Positions 33,187 to 42,539 are shown, counted from the first letter of the stretch. The stretch is 64,000 bases of DNA from Brevibacillus_H ginsengisoli (GCF_050113715.1 NZ_JBNJQR010000013.1:62001-126000), one strand, 5' to 3'. Numbers and translations: made by a program. The notes: generated from the sequence alone by a model not told the origin.

Positions 33187-34272
33187 TTAGCTATGGGCAT
33201 TGGCTGTATAGAAGGGAATATTGGTTTGTTCCGCAATTACCGTCGTAACTTGATTGGTGGCTTGAAACATACGCAAGTTCTTGATCGTTGCGTACACCTT
33301 ATCGTGAATTTTTAAACCCAATTCCTTGTAGCGTTCATGACTGATTTCGACCTCAAATAAAACTTCACTATCCACACGCTTGCACTCCAGACGAATGGTC
33401 GGCCCGATCGGATAAATATGCTGAATGGTGGCTTCAAAGGAGTTCTTACTCACCGGGATCCGGGACAGATCGATTTCATGCGGTCGGACGTACCCGATCG
33501 CCGCTGATCCAGTGTCGCTGGTTGGCTTGAAGCTCTCTCCATTAAAGCGATTTACACGTCCCAAAAAACTGTAGACGAATGGGTTCGCCGGGTAGTGGTA
33601 GATTTCCTCGGGAGAGCCGACCTGTTCAATTTTGCCCTGGTTCATAATGACAACCCGATCCGCCATCTCCAAGGCTTCCTCTTGATCATGCGTCACGAAC
33701 ACAGTTGTGATGTGAAGCTTATCATGCAGCTGTCTCAGCCAGCGTCGCAACTCCTGTCGAACTTTGGCATCCAGCGCTCCAAACGGTTCGTCGAGGAGCA
33801 ACACCTTGGGCTCAACAGCGAGTGCCCTTGCCAATGCCACCCGTTGTCGCTGCCCACCTGACAACTGAGTGGGATAGCGATTCCCCAAGCCTTCCAGCTG
33901 AACTAATTGGAGCAACTCCGTTACGCGCTTGCGAATGAATTCCCGCGATGGGCGCTCCTTGCGATTCTTCACTTGTAAACCGAAGGCGATGTTGTCAAAA
34001 ATCGTTAGGTGCCGAAACAGCGCATAATGTTGGAACACAAATCCGACCTGTCGCTTGCCCACCGGTTGATTCGTTGTATCCTCTCCATGGAAGTTGATCC
34101 TTCCTACTTCCGTATCTTCCAAACCAGCAATCATCCGAAGCAACGTAGTTTTTCCAGAGCCTGACGGACCAAGCAACGCAACAAGCTCACCCGTTGCGAT
34201 CTCAAGATTAATATCCGTTAATGCCTGAAACTTACCGTACGTCTTGGAGATACTTTTCACTTCGATACTCAA
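33187..34272 (-). CDS. cysA: Sulfate/thiosulfate ABC transporter ATP-binding protein
   Basis: 361 residues. Walker A GPSGSGKTTLLRM, Q-loop VFQHYALF, signature LSGGQRQRVALARAL, Walker B VLLLDEPFGALD and H-loop THDQEEAL. A C-terminal TOBE-like regulatory region follows (about 240-340). The start is TTG at 34272 with GGAGG upstream, inside the 3' end of cysW (41-base overlap). It energises uptake with CysT and CysW and binding protein Sbp encoded upstream. Confidence 0.93.
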   Translation of the reverse strand: MSIEVKSISKTYGKFQALTDINLEIATGELVALLGPSGSGKTTLLRMIAGLEDTEVGRINFHGEDTTNQPVGKRQVGFVFQHYALFRHLTIFDNIAFGLQVKNRKERPSREFIRKRVTELLQLVQLEGLGNRYPTQLSGGQRQRVALARALAVEPKVLLLDEPFGALDAKVRQELRRWLRQLHDKLHITTVFVTHDQEEALEMADRVVIMNQGKIEQVGSPEEIYHYPANPFVYSFLGRVNRFNGESFKPTSDTGSAAIGYVRPHEIDLSRIPVSKNSFEATIQHIYPIGPTIRLECKRVDSEVLFEVEISHERYKELGLKIHDKVYATIKNLRMFQATNQVTTVIAEQTNIPFYTANAHS

Positions 34273-35143
34273 CGTTCAACGCCTCCTCTTCTCCATCACC
34301 TAGTACCTGATTTCTCTGTTTGTTGGTAAGCCACTCCACTGTACTTTTCACGAATAATGTAACAATCGCCAAGATCGCAAGCAGTGAGGCGACCGCGAAT
34401 GCTCCAACGAAGTTATATTCGTTGTATAAGATCTCAACATGCAACGGGATCGTATTCGTCATGCCCCGAATATGTCCGGAAACCACCGAGACGGCTCCGA
34501 ATTCTCCCATCGCACGAGCGCTCGTCAGGATGACCCCGTAGAGCAGTCCCCATTTGATGTTGGGCAGCGTAATCCGCCAGAAGGTCTGCCAACCGCTTGC
34601 TCCCAGTACAAGTGCCGCCTCTTCTTCTTCTGAACCAGCGGCTTGCATCACAGGTATGACCTCACGAACCACGAACGGAAAGGTAACGAACAAAGTGGCG
34701 AGAATAATTCCTGGAACTGCAAACACTATTTTTATATCATGGGCTTCCAACCAAGGGCCGAGAACCCCTTGTGCCCCAAATAACAGGATAAAGATTAATC
34801 CGGAGATAACCGGTGAGACTGCAAACGGAAGATCGATTAGGGTTATCAGAAGATTCTTTCCACGAAAATCAAATTTGGCAAGCAACCAGGCTGCGGCAAT
34901 GCCAAAAATAAGATTGATTGGCACGGTAACGATTGTGATCAGCAAGGTCAACTTGATCGCATCGAGAGCTTCCGGTTCCAAGATGGCATCTCGGTAGGCT
35001 TCCCATCCCTTTTTTAATCCTTCAGCAAATACGGTCGCCAAAGGGATAAACAAAAAGAAACAGAGAAACACCAGAGCGATCACGATCATCAACCAACGTA
35101 GCCACGTCCCAGAATGTAAGTTGCTGCTGTTGTTGCTTGTCAT
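34232..35143 (-). CDS. cysW: Sulfate ABC transporter permease CysW
   Basis: 303 residues from ATG at 35143 (GGGAGAGAGGT upstream). Six membrane helices. The EAA loop, EEEAALVLGASGWQTFWRITLPN, faces the ATPase, and GEFGAVSVVSGHIRGMTNT is typical of the CysW type. It forms the channel with CysT. Seventeen bases separate it from cysT, and it overlaps cysA by 41 bases. Confidence 0.93.
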   Translation of the reverse strand: MTSNNSSNLHSGTWLRWLMIVIALVFLCFFLFIPLATVFAEGLKKGWEAYRDAILEPEALDAIKLTLLITIVTVPINLIFGIAAAWLLAKFDFRGKNLLITLIDLPFAVSPVISGLIFILLFGAQGVLGPWLEAHDIKIVFAVPGIILATLFVTFPFVVREVIPVMQAAGSEEEEAALVLGASGWQTFWRITLPNIKWGLLYGVILTSARAMGEFGAVSVVSGHIRGMTNTIPLHVEILYNEYNFVGAFAVASLLAILAIVTLFVKSTVEWLTNKQRNQVLGDGEEEALNVEYRSEKYLQDVR

Positions 35144-35160
35144 ACCTCTCTCCCTTTCTC

Positions 35161-35997
35161 TTAGTGGATCGAAAACTTCTTGCCACTTCTCCATTGGAGA
35201 AAGTTAATCATAAACAAAATTGCGAACGAGCTAACCAACATAACACTGGCAATGGCTGTTGCCCCCACGTAGTCGAATTGCTCCAGTTTCGTCATAATCA
35301 GAAGCGGAGTAATCTCCGTTTTCATCGGCATATTTCCAGAGATAAAGACCACCGAGCCATACTCCCCGATCGCACGAGCAAATGCCAACGTAAAACCAGT
35401 CAGAACAGCCGGCAATAAATGAGGCACAATCACTCTTCGAAAGGTCTGAAACCGATTGGCTCCCAAGATGGCCGCCGCTTCTTCATACTGTTGGTCTAAA
35501 TCGTGCAGAACCGGTTGAACGGTTCTCACCACAAAAGGCAAGCCGATAAACGTAAGCGCCAGAATGACTCCAAGCGGGGTAAAGGCCACCTTAATTCCAA
35601 TAGATTCAAGGTAGTGACCGATCCATCCATTCTGTGAATAAATGGTCGTCAGAGAAATTCCGGCCACTGCGGTTGGTAATGCGAAAGGCAAATCCACCAA
35701 AGCGTCAACCAAGCGTTTCAACGGAAACTGATAGCGTACCAGGACCCAAGCGACCAATAAGCCAAATACCGCATTTAGCGTTGCCGCGATAAACGAAGCA
35801 TAGAGACTAAGCCAGTAGGAAGCCACGACTCGTTCCGCCGTAATCGTTGCCCAGAACTCCCCCCAAGTAAGAGAAGTCGTCTTGATGAGCATGACGGCAA
35901 GCGGTATCAAGACAAGCAGGCACAAATACAGAACGGAATACCCTAAAGTCAAGTTGAAGCCTGGTAGTATACTATAGCGCTTCTGAATTCCTTTCAT
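35161..35997 (-). CDS. cysT: Sulfate ABC transporter permease CysT
   Basis: 278 residues. Six membrane helices, EAA loop YEEAAAILGANRFQTFRRV and GEYGSVVFISGNMPMKTE, the CysT/CysU counterpart of the CysW motif. The start at 35997 has GGAGG 10 bases upstream. The gene lies between sbp and cysW in the same operon. Confidence 0.93.
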   Translation of the reverse strand: MKGIQKRYSILPGFNLTLGYSVLYLCLLVLIPLAVMLIKTTSLTWGEFWATITAERVVASYWLSLYASFIAATLNAVFGLLVAWVLVRYQFPLKRLVDALVDLPFALPTAVAGISLTTIYSQNGWIGHYLESIGIKVAFTPLGVILALTFIGLPFVVRTVQPVLHDLDQQYEEAAAILGANRFQTFRRVIVPHLLPAVLTGFTLAFARAIGEYGSVVFISGNMPMKTEITPLLIMTKLEQFDYVGATAIASVMLVSSFAILFMINFLQWRSGKKFSIH

Positions 35998-36021
35998 GAT
36001 GCCAATTCCTCCACTGACCTG

Positions 36022-37056
36022 TTATGGTTTATAGATTTGATCAAATATGCCTCCATCGGCAAAATGTGTTTGTTGGGCCTGTTTCCAACTGCCTGCGACA
36101 TCCTCAAGTCGGAACAATTCCAATTTTGGAAAGCGGTCCGCATACTTAGCGGCAACGGTTTTTGAAGTTGGACGGTAATAATATTTGGCTGCAATTTCTT
36201 GACCTTGCTCGGAGTATAGATACTTCAGATACTCTTCGGCTACTTGCTTTGTTCCATGCTTCTCTGCGTATTTATCGACTACACTGACTGGTGGTAAGGC
36301 CAGAATACTGCTCGGCGGAACCACTATCTCCACCTTGTCTTTGCCTAAACTGTCTACAGCCAGAAAAGCTTCATTTTCCCAAGCGAGCAGTACGTCTCCA
36401 ATCCCCCGCTCAACGAAGGTAGTAGTCGAACCGCGTGCGCCGGAATCGAGCACGGGTACATGCTTAAACAATTCCTGGACGAACGCTTTTGCTTTGGCTT
36501 GATCGCCATGATTCTTTCGAAGCGCATAGCCCCAGGCAGCCAGGTAGTTCCAGCGCGCGCCCCCTGAGGTTTTGGGATTGGGCGTAATTACCTGTAAATC
36601 TGGTTTGATTAAATCTCCCCAGTCCTTGATGCCCTTGGGATTTCCTTTGCGTACCAGAAACACAATCGTGGAAGTATAAGGAGAGCTTTGCTCTGGAAGA
36701 CGCTTCTGCCAATCCTCAGGAATCAACTGCTTCTTGGTTAGCGCATCGATATCATAAGCAAGCGCCAACGTCACTACATCCGCTTCCAACCCATCGAGTA
36801 CCGAGCGGGATTGCTTGCCAGATCCCCCATGTGATTGCTTGATCGTGACCGTTTGCCCTGTTTTACTCTTCCAATATGCCGCAAAATTCTGATTGTAGGC
36901 CTCATAAAACTCTCGAGTTGGATCGTATGAGACATTCAGCAACGTGACTTGACTTTTATCCGCAGGCTCTGGAGACTCACTTTTTCCGCAGCCCGCAAGA
37001 CCTACAAGTAAACTGATGGACGCGAGACTGACCAGCCAATTCTTTATTTTATTCAT
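36022..37056 (-). CDS. sbp: Sulfate-binding lipoprotein
   Basis: 344 residues. Signal peptide with lipobox LVGLAGCGKS: Cys23 would be lipidated and anchor the protein to the outer face of the membrane. The mature part has the Sbp/CysP fold with VTLLNVSYDPTREFYEAYN near the start, QSHGGSGKQSRSVLDGLEAD, and TPNPKTSGGARWNYLAAWG as sulfate-binding loops. It delivers sulfate or thiosulfate to CysTWA. Twenty-one bases follow the Rrf2 gene stop. Confidence 0.93.
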   Translation of the reverse strand: MNKIKNWLVSLASISLLVGLAGCGKSESPEPADKSQVTLLNVSYDPTREFYEAYNQNFAAYWKSKTGQTVTIKQSHGGSGKQSRSVLDGLEADVVTLALAYDIDALTKKQLIPEDWQKRLPEQSSPYTSTIVFLVRKGNPKGIKDWGDLIKPDLQVITPNPKTSGGARWNYLAAWGYALRKNHGDQAKAKAFVQELFKHVPVLDSGARGSTTTFVERGIGDVLLAWENEAFLAVDSLGKDKVEIVVPPSSILALPPVSVVDKYAEKHGTKQVAEEYLKYLYSEQGQEIAAKYYYRPTSKTVAAKYADRFPKLELFRLEDVAGSWKQAQQTHFADGGIFDQIYKP

Positions 37057-37077
37057 CTGCTTCTCTCCTCGTACCCT

Positions 37078-37494
37078 TTATCTATTTAGTCTTCTGGCTA
37101 ACAAATCTTCCAAGGTCGTCTGATCAAGAACCTGCGCCACCGTATCACGCACAAGTGTCCAAAGTGGCTTCAACACGCAAGCTGATTCCAATTCACAAGC
37201 CTCATAGGCGGTGATACTGGCACATCCCATTGGTGCCAAAGGTCCTTCGAGTTTACGAATCACATCACCGATATTGATCTCGGATGGACTACATCGCAAG
37301 GAGTATCCCCCCTTTGCACCTCGCTTGCTTTTGACATGTCCGTTCATTTTTAATTGCAATAAAATTTGTTCGAGATAGCTTACAGGAACCAAAGTTTTCT
37401 CCGCAATCTCTGCAATTGATAACACGTTCCCTTCGCGCTGTCCCAAATAAATCAAAGCGCGTAAGGCATATTCACCTTTGCTGGAAACTTTCAC
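37078..37494 (-). CDS. Rrf2-family regulator heading the sulfate operon
   Basis: 138 residues from GTG at 37494 (GGGGGG upstream), giving MKVSSKGEYALRALIYLG. Winged helix with ISIAEIAEKTLVPVSYLEQI-like spacing and KSKRGAKGGYSL wing. Three cysteines, at CASITAYEACELESAC (C-x8-C-x6-C), are placed as in iron-sulfur-binding Rrf2 proteins. B. subtilis CymR, the cysteine regulator of the same family, lacks them as far as I remember. First gene of the operon, so likely autoregulated and sensing sulfur or Fe-S status. Confidence 0.88.
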   Translation of the reverse strand: MKVSSKGEYALRALIYLGQREGNVLSIAEIAEKTLVPVSYLEQILLQLKMNGHVKSKRGAKGGYSLRCSPSEINIGDVIRKLEGPLAPMGCASITAYEACELESACVLKPLWTLVRDTVAQVLDQTTLEDLLARRLNR

Positions 37495-37588
37495 GCTGGT
37501 TCCCCCCATCTCGATAATCTTGAGTTTTTTAGTAGGGATTTGATTGTGTACAAGGTGAAGCTATGCTGTGTTCGAAATCTTGCTTCTG

Positions 37589-37617
37589 AGTTTAATCCGA
37601 CAATTCCTAGTTGTCAA
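37589..37617 (-). promoter_or_regulatory. Promoter of the Rrf2/sulfate operon with inverted repeat
   Basis: On the minus strand TTGACA, 17-base spacer, TAAACT. GACAA and TTGTC (37599-37603 and 37611-37615) are inverted arms overlapping the -35, a good site for repression by the Rrf2 protein. Confidence 0.75.
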
Positions 37618-37723
37618 GTATGAATTAAGGTGTTCAAACTTTCTCAGACCGTTACTCTCCCACTGGTCAATCGCCTCTTTATTGTATGCACAAATGCCCG
37701 GTACGGTTCTTTACGTCCTCTAA

Positions 37724-37756
37724 TAAAAAACAGACTCCAAAATGGCTAGGAGTCTG
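37724..37756 (-). terminator. Terminator of the azoreductase gene
   Basis: CAGACTCC and GGAGTCTG form the stem; on the minus strand TTTTTTA follows. Confidence 0.88.
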
Positions 37757-37803
37757 TTTAAACATTTGTTTAACTTATGAAATTACGTTTTTTCAAGCTT
37801 GTC

Positions 37804-38460
37804 CTACGAATTTACAGTCGCTCGTCCAAAACGTTTTGCAGCTTCTTGAGCTTGTGAAATCGCTTTGGATTTAATGGAATCCGCTTGCTCTGGCGCAGCA
37901 GCCATTCCTTCCACCCAGATGGTTTCCACGTCTTTAATTCCCATGAAGCCCAAGATCGTCTTCAAATAACGAGTGGAGAAATCCATATTCTGCCCAGGTC
38001 CTTGGGAATAGACGCCGCCGGCCGCTTGGATGAGAACGGCTTTTTTGCCTTCCAACAGACCAACTGGTCCTTCGGCGGTGTATTTAAATGTTTTCCCGGC
38101 AATACAGATCGTATCAATGTACGCCTTCAAGCGTGGTGGTATGCTTAAGTTCCATAATGGGATGGTAAACACATATTGATCTGCTTGAACAAACTGATCG
38201 GTCAGCTCGTTGATTCGAGAAATCTTAGCCTTCTCATTAGTGGAAAGATTCTCAAAGGAAGAACCTTGCTGAAGCTTCGTCCAACCACTGAACACATCTT
38301 CGTCGATTTCTGGAATATTGGCTTTGTACAGATCCAACTCGGTTATGGAATCGTTGGGATTGGCTCCGCGATAGGCATTGATAAATTCGCGGCCTACGCT
38401 CATCGAGAAGGATGTACTTTCGGATTTAGGATTAGCAGTAATATAGAGAATTTGGCTCAT
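37804..38460 (-). CDS. azoR: FMN-dependent NADH-azoreductase
   Basis: 218 residues, flavodoxin-like fold. ILYITANPKSESTSFSMSVG holds the FMN phosphate loop and IPLWNLSIPPRLKAYIDTI plus IQAAGGVYS the flavin-binding loops of AzoR/acyl-carrier-protein-phosphodiesterase-like enzymes. It reduces quinones and azo compounds in the cytoplasm. GGAAAGGAAG precedes ATG. Monocistronic, with its own terminator. Confidence 0.92.
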   Translation of the reverse strand: MSQILYITANPKSESTSFSMSVGREFINAYRGANPNDSITELDLYKANIPEIDEDVFSGWTKLQQGSSFENLSTNEKAKISRINELTDQFVQADQYVFTIPLWNLSIPPRLKAYIDTICIAGKTFKYTAEGPVGLLEGKKAVLIQAAGGVYSQGPGQNMDFSTRYLKTILGFMGIKDVETIWVEGMAAAPEQADSIKSKAISQAQEAAKRFGRATVNS

Positions 38461-38565
38461 TGTTCAGCTTCCTTTCCTTGATGATCATTTTTATTGTGGG
38501 ATTTATGGCTGGAACTATCCTAAGAGAAGGCTGGGTGTTCATCCAAAGACCGACAAAAAGCTACT

Positions 38566-39030
38566 TCACTTTACTTTCCAATAATGCTGCATGAGATCTG
38601 TTGCCCAATCAGGTTGTCGGATCTTCTCCATCGGCAAGAATTCACGCATGACCGGCTTCAAATCGATAATCGGTGTCCCATCAACGGCATCCAATCCTTC
38701 TACAAACAATTCTCGCCCTTCTCGTTTGAGAAGTTTAACGATGGACAAGCCCAGTTTATTCGGTCGGTTTTTTCCACGTTGCGCAAAAATTCCCGCTTTT
38801 GGGTAAGCTGGATTATTACGCGGATGCCTGGAGCCATATTGGATCTTGTCATCCTCCACCTGATCAAAGTAAAAAATCACTTCCAAGTGAGAGAATGATT
38901 CAATTTCGGCTAGACTTTCATCCGGCAAGTAATCGGCTAGACGAATGATCGAGACAACTTGACCCCAGTAATCGTCCTCTGGGGTGAGTCGAGCATTAGA
39001 CACGGCGGCAATCGGTTTAATGGTAAACAT
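38566..39030 (-). CDS. TrmO-like tRNA methyltransferase (TsaA/YaeB family)
   Basis: 154 residues from ATG at 39030 (CAGGAGG upstream). One-domain TsaA-like fold: FSHLEVIFYFDQVED, SRHPRNNPAYPKAGIFAQRG, and RPNKLGLSIVKLL, the SAM-binding barrel of TrmO proteins that methylate t6A37 in tRNA. Slightly shorter than E. coli TrmO, which has an extra C-terminal domain. The substrate is thus inferred. Confidence 0.8.
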   Translation of the reverse strand: MFTIKPIAAVSNARLTPEDDYWGQVVSIIRLADYLPDESLAEIESFSHLEVIFYFDQVEDDKIQYGSRHPRNNPAYPKAGIFAQRGKNRPNKLGLSIVKLLKREGRELFVEGLDAVDGTPIIDLKPVMREFLPMEKIRQPDWATDLMQHYWKVK

Positions 39031-39116
39031 ATAGGCCTCCTGATGGAAAGTTTCCCCTTTTCTACTATACCGCAAGTTTGTTCATCTCGGTCAACCTTAA
39101 TTTGTTTGGTTATAAA

Positions 39117-39145
39117 TAAAAAGGATGCTCATCGCATCCTTTTTA
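39117..39145 (-). terminator. Terminator of the copper operon
   Basis: AAAAAGGATGC and GCATCCTTTTT pair perfectly around a 5-base loop; A-run and T-run on either side allow use in both directions. It ends csoR-copA-copZ. Confidence 0.9.
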
Positions 39146-39155
39146 CCCTATGTCC

Positions 39156-39356
39156 TTAGACTACATCGTAGCCTTGATCTTCAATTGCCTCCTTAATTGC
39201 TTCGAGGTTAAGCTTGCTTTCATCATATTGCACACTAACGGTTTTGCTGGCGAGATCCACTTTCCCGGTCGCTCCTATATTCTTCAACGCAGTTTCCACC
39301 GAATTGACGCAATGACCGCAAGACATTCCTTCTACTTTCAATACTGTGTTTTGCAT
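39156..39356 (-). CDS. copZ: Copper chaperone CopZ
   Basis: 66 residues. Heavy-metal-associated domain with the copper-binding MSCGHC (residues 11-16) and the usual ferredoxin-like strand pattern. It carries Cu(I) to CopA and back to CsoR-type sensors. Last gene of csoR-copA-copZ, 42 bases after copA. Full length. Confidence 0.95.
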   Translation of the reverse strand: MQNTVLKVEGMSCGHCVNSVETALKNIGATGKVDLASKTVSVQYDESKLNLEAIKEAIEDQGYDVV

Positions 39357-39398
39357 AATACAATTCCTCCCTAATTTGGTTTATTCATATATATTTAA

Positions 39399-41807
39399 TC
39401 ACACCTTCACTTTTTGTAAGCGAAGAGCGTTGATGACGACTGATACAGAGCTAAGTGCCATTGCAGAACCCGCTACCCATGGGGCTAGAAGACCGATTGC
39501 AGCGATCGGGATGCCCAGCGTATTGTAGGCTAATGCCCAGAAGAGGTTCTGCTTGATGTTGGACATGGTTTTGCGACTCATATAGATCGCGTCTGGAATG
39601 CTGTTCAGATCGCCTCTCATTAAGGTGACGTCAGCCGCTTCCATCGCCACGTCTGTGCCAGTGCCAATGGCCATCCCAATATTGGCAGTAGCCAATGCAG
39701 GCGCGTCATTAATTCCATCCCCAACCATGGCCACAAGTTTACCTTCTGCTTGCAGTTTTTTCACTTCATCTGCTTTTCCCTCGGGGAGTACCTCTGCGCG
39801 GACATGATCGATTCCGACTGACTGCGCGATCGCCTTGGCCGTCCGCTCATTATCTCCTGTAATCATGATGACCTGTATCCCCATTTGTTTCAGACGAGAG
39901 ATGGCTTCCTTGGATGATTCTTTGATCGTATCGGCTACCGCTACCAATCCGGCGTAACGGCCATTCACCGCCACAAGCATCGCTGTCTTGCCTGCCGTCT
40001 CCAGCTGATTCATGGATTCAAACGCTTCCTGGGCCTCGATCTCGTATTTCATCATGAGCCTTCTGGTTCCAATTAATACTTCCTGCTCTTCAACAACAGC
40101 GCGGACACCGTAGCCAGGAATCGCTTCAAACTGACTGGTTGCGGGAATCGTTATGCCTCTAGCCAGGATACCTTCTACAATGGCTTCTGCCAGTGGATGC
40201 TCTGAGTTTTTCTCGGCGGCTCCAACCCATCGCAGGAATAAGTGCTCATCACCGTCCGCTACGAGCACATCGGTTAACTCTGGTTTGCCTTTGGTAATCG
40301 TACCTGTTTTGTCTAAGAGGATGGCGTTGATTTTATGAGTCGTTTCTAAATGCTCGCCTCCTTTGAATAAAATCCCTAGTTCGGCGGCCCGACCGGAACC
40401 CGCCATGATCGAGGTTGGGGTAGCTAAACCGAGCGCGCACGGACAAGCGATGACAAGGACGGCGATTAATTTTTCCAAGGCATTCGCAAAATCACCCGGT
40501 GCTACCCAGAAATACCAGATCAAGAACGTAACGATGGCAATCCCAACCACAATCGGAACGAAAATGCCAGAGATGACATCAGCCACCCGTTGAATCTCCG
40601 CTTTGGAGCCTTGGGCTTCTTCCACGACTTTAATGATTTGGGCCAATGCGGTTTCTCGGCCGACTTTAGTCGCTTTGATCTGCAGCATCCCATTTTTGTT
40701 GATCGTAGCTCCAATGACGAGGTCGCCCGGCTGTTTATCCACTGGAATACTCTCACCGGTAATCATCGATTCGTCTACTGCGGATCGCCCTTCAGTGACC
40801 TCCCCATCGACTGGGATCTTCTCCCCTGGCTTCACGATCACGAGATCGCCAACGACTACCTCTTCGACTGGAACCACTTGCTCCTGCCCCTCGCGAATAA
40901 TCGTGGCGGTCTTGGCTTGCAGTCCCATTAGCTTCTTGATCGCTTCCGATGTTCTCCCCTTCGCCAACGCTTCAAACAGCTTTCCAAGCAAGATCAAGGT
41001 AATGAGGACAGCACTCGTCTCATAGTACATTTCCACCTGCATATGTTCGTTACCGATGCTCCTGAGGGTTAAATAAAGGCTGTAGAAATAGGCCGCTGAT
41101 GTACCCAATGCGACCAGTACATCCATATTGGCGCTGCCGTTACGCACAGCTTTATAAGCGCCAACATAAAACTGCCAGCCGATCATAAACTGAACGGGAG
41201 TTGCCAATGCTAATTGAAACCACGGATTCATAAAAACATCAGGCACCCAGATAAACGACGTCCAGGAAAAGTGACTGACCATCGCCCACAGCAAAGGAAT
41301 GGACAGAATGGTTGAGATGACAAATTTGCGCTTCTGCTTACTGATTTCTCGTTCACGGTGATTCACTTGGCCTTCTTGCTGCTCCGCTTTGAGATGTGCG
41401 TGATAGCCAAGCTTCTCCACCTTCTGAATCATCTCGGCTACCGTCACGTCACTTGGAGAGTACTCCACTGTGGCAGTCTCCAGCGCAAGATTGACGTTGG
41501 CTTGCACGACACCGGGAAGTTTGTTCAGTCCTTTTTCAATGCGGTTAGCACAAGCGGCACAAGTCATTCCCGTGATGGTAAAATCCGCTTTTTCCTTCAC
41601 CGTTCCATATCCAAGTGACTCAATTTTCTTCTCCAAATCAGCGACTTGCAATTTCTCCGGATTAAAGGTAACACTGGCTTTCTCCAAGGCCAGATTCACA
41701 TTGGCGTCAACTACACCGTCCAGCTTCTTCAGTCCTTTTTCGATCCGTGTAGCACAAGCGGCGCAGGTCATTCCCGTTATTTGCAGGCTTGATTGTTTGT
41801 GATCCAT
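39399..41807 (-). CDS. copA: Copper-exporting P-type ATPase
   Basis: 802 residues. Two N-terminal metal-binding domains, each with MTCAAC, precede the P1B ATPase core: TGES in the actuator loop (MITGESIPVDK), CPCALGLATP as the Cu(I) channel motif, DKTGTITKGK with the phosphorylated Asp, SEHPLAEAI nucleotide-binding motif and GDGINDAPAL. Eight membrane helices. It exports Cu(I) to the outside. The start at 41807 has GAGGTGAG upstream. The gene is between csoR and copZ. Confidence 0.95.
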   Translation of the reverse strand: MDHKQSSLQITGMTCAACATRIEKGLKKLDGVVDANVNLALEKASVTFNPEKLQVADLEKKIESLGYGTVKEKADFTITGMTCAACANRIEKGLNKLPGVVQANVNLALETATVEYSPSDVTVAEMIQKVEKLGYHAHLKAEQQEGQVNHREREISKQKRKFVISTILSIPLLWAMVSHFSWTSFIWVPDVFMNPWFQLALATPVQFMIGWQFYVGAYKAVRNGSANMDVLVALGTSAAYFYSLYLTLRSIGNEHMQVEMYYETSAVLITLILLGKLFEALAKGRTSEAIKKLMGLQAKTATIIREGQEQVVPVEEVVVGDLVIVKPGEKIPVDGEVTEGRSAVDESMITGESIPVDKQPGDLVIGATINKNGMLQIKATKVGRETALAQIIKVVEEAQGSKAEIQRVADVISGIFVPIVVGIAIVTFLIWYFWVAPGDFANALEKLIAVLVIACPCALGLATPTSIMAGSGRAAELGILFKGGEHLETTHKINAILLDKTGTITKGKPELTDVLVADGDEHLFLRWVGAAEKNSEHPLAEAIVEGILARGITIPATSQFEAIPGYGVRAVVEEQEVLIGTRRLMMKYEIEAQEAFESMNQLETAGKTAMLVAVNGRYAGLVAVADTIKESSKEAISRLKQMGIQVIMITGDNERTAKAIAQSVGIDHVRAEVLPEGKADEVKKLQAEGKLVAMVGDGINDAPALATANIGMAIGTGTDVAMEAADVTLMRGDLNSIPDAIYMSRKTMSNIKQNLFWALAYNTLGIPIAAIGLLAPWVAGSAMALSSVSVVINALRLQKVKV

Positions 41808-41877
41808 CCATCTCACCTCTCATTTACTATACCCATGTAAGGTATGTATATTTTAAAAAGAAAAGGCACGAAGCCAA

Positions 41878-42201
41878 TTATTTCATCAATTTATTCATCG
41901 TTGTCAGAAGTTCATCTAATACTTCATGCTCTCCAGCTTGAATTCGCTCAATTACGCAGCTTTTCATGTGGCTCTCAAGCAACAGTTTCCCGACAGAGTT
42001 GAGCGCAGACTGAATCGCGGCAATCTGATTGAGGATATCGTCACAGTAGACGTCTTTTTCGATCATTCCCTTGACTCCCCGAATCTGTCCTTCGATTCGG
42101 TTCAATCTGGTTGTCAGGTTATTCTTTAATTTATCGGAATGGTGGCTTTGTCTTTCGGATGTGTGGCAGCAATGTTCATTTGTGTCATGAGTGTTTTCCA
42201 T
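41878..42201 (-). CDS. csoR: Copper-sensing repressor CsoR
   Basis: 107 residues. All-helical repressor with ligands Cys53 (DVYCDD), His78 and Cys82 (SHMKSC), the C-H-C set of copper-sensing CsoR. The N-terminal tail before residue 25 is unusually rich in His and Cys (EHCCHTSERQSHH), which may add metal capture. DNA binding is lost when Cu(I) binds. AAGGAGG precedes ATG. The operator is in the promoter spacer at 42226-42254. Confidence 0.95.
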   Translation of the reverse strand: MENTHDTNEHCCHTSERQSHHSDKLKNNLTTRLNRIEGQIRGVKGMIEKDVYCDDILNQIAAIQSALNSVGKLLLESHMKSCVIERIQAGEHEVLDELLTTMNKLMK

Positions 42202-42225
42202 TGGTCTTACCTCCTTCTGATTATA

Positions 42226-42254
42226 ATAATACTATACCCCCCTTATGTATGCAA
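42226..42254 (-). promoter_or_regulatory. Promoter of the copper operon with CsoR-type G-tract
   Basis: On the minus strand TTGCAT, 17-base spacer, TATTAT. The spacer holds six consecutive G flanked by ATACAT and TATAG, the pseudo-palindrome with G-tract typical of CsoR sites. Confidence 0.75.
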
Positions 42255-42273
42255 TGGGCAGTTTGGAAAAAGT

Positions 42274-42539
42274 AAGAAAAGACTTCGTCCCTCTGTGCTC
42301 TGTTTAAGCTTGCTTGTAGCGTTAATGTCCGCTCCGCTTTCTACGGAATGGAGTCGACAAGAAAATCACTTCGCTTCTCAGTCTGATGTAAAGAATGACG
42401 ACTCTTTTCCTTCCTTCGTTCTCTGCGCTTGGTTGCGCTTAAAATGAGCGTCGAGTGACAAAGTCTTTTCTTTAGTGGGCTTGCGCGGATGGAAGGAATG
42501 TCCAATCATTTTACCATTGTAAAGCAATTGGACATTCCT
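42274..42539. repeat. Dispersed inverted-end repeat, copy C
   Basis: Starts AAGAAAAGACTTCGTC (42274-42289); the body ends GACAAAGTCTTTTCTT (42457-42472, one mismatch). Interior about 90% like copy A by eye. The tail GGGCTTGCGCGGATGGA leads to a hairpin at 42494-42539 with 13-base perfect outer arms. It lies beyond the 3' end of rocG. Confidence 0.85.
42494..42539. promoter_or_regulatory. Tail hairpin of copy C
   Basis: AGGAATGTCCAAT pairs with ATTGGACATTCCT perfectly. The inner part TTTAC..GTAAA matches copy B while the outer arms have changed on both sides. There is no T-run directly after it. Confidence 0.55.

Larger units (their letters stand above)
37495..37803. other. Intergenic region, Rrf2/sulfate promoter and azoR terminator
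   Basis: About 310 bases without a gene. It holds the Rrf2 operon promoter at 37589-37617 and the azoR terminator at 37724-37756; nothing else recognised. Confidence 0.6.

Noticed and set aside
37495..37803. S-box or T-box leader upstream of the sulfate operon
   Set aside because: No riboswitch-like core or T-box sequence is visible; a simple promoter with inverted repeat explains the region.
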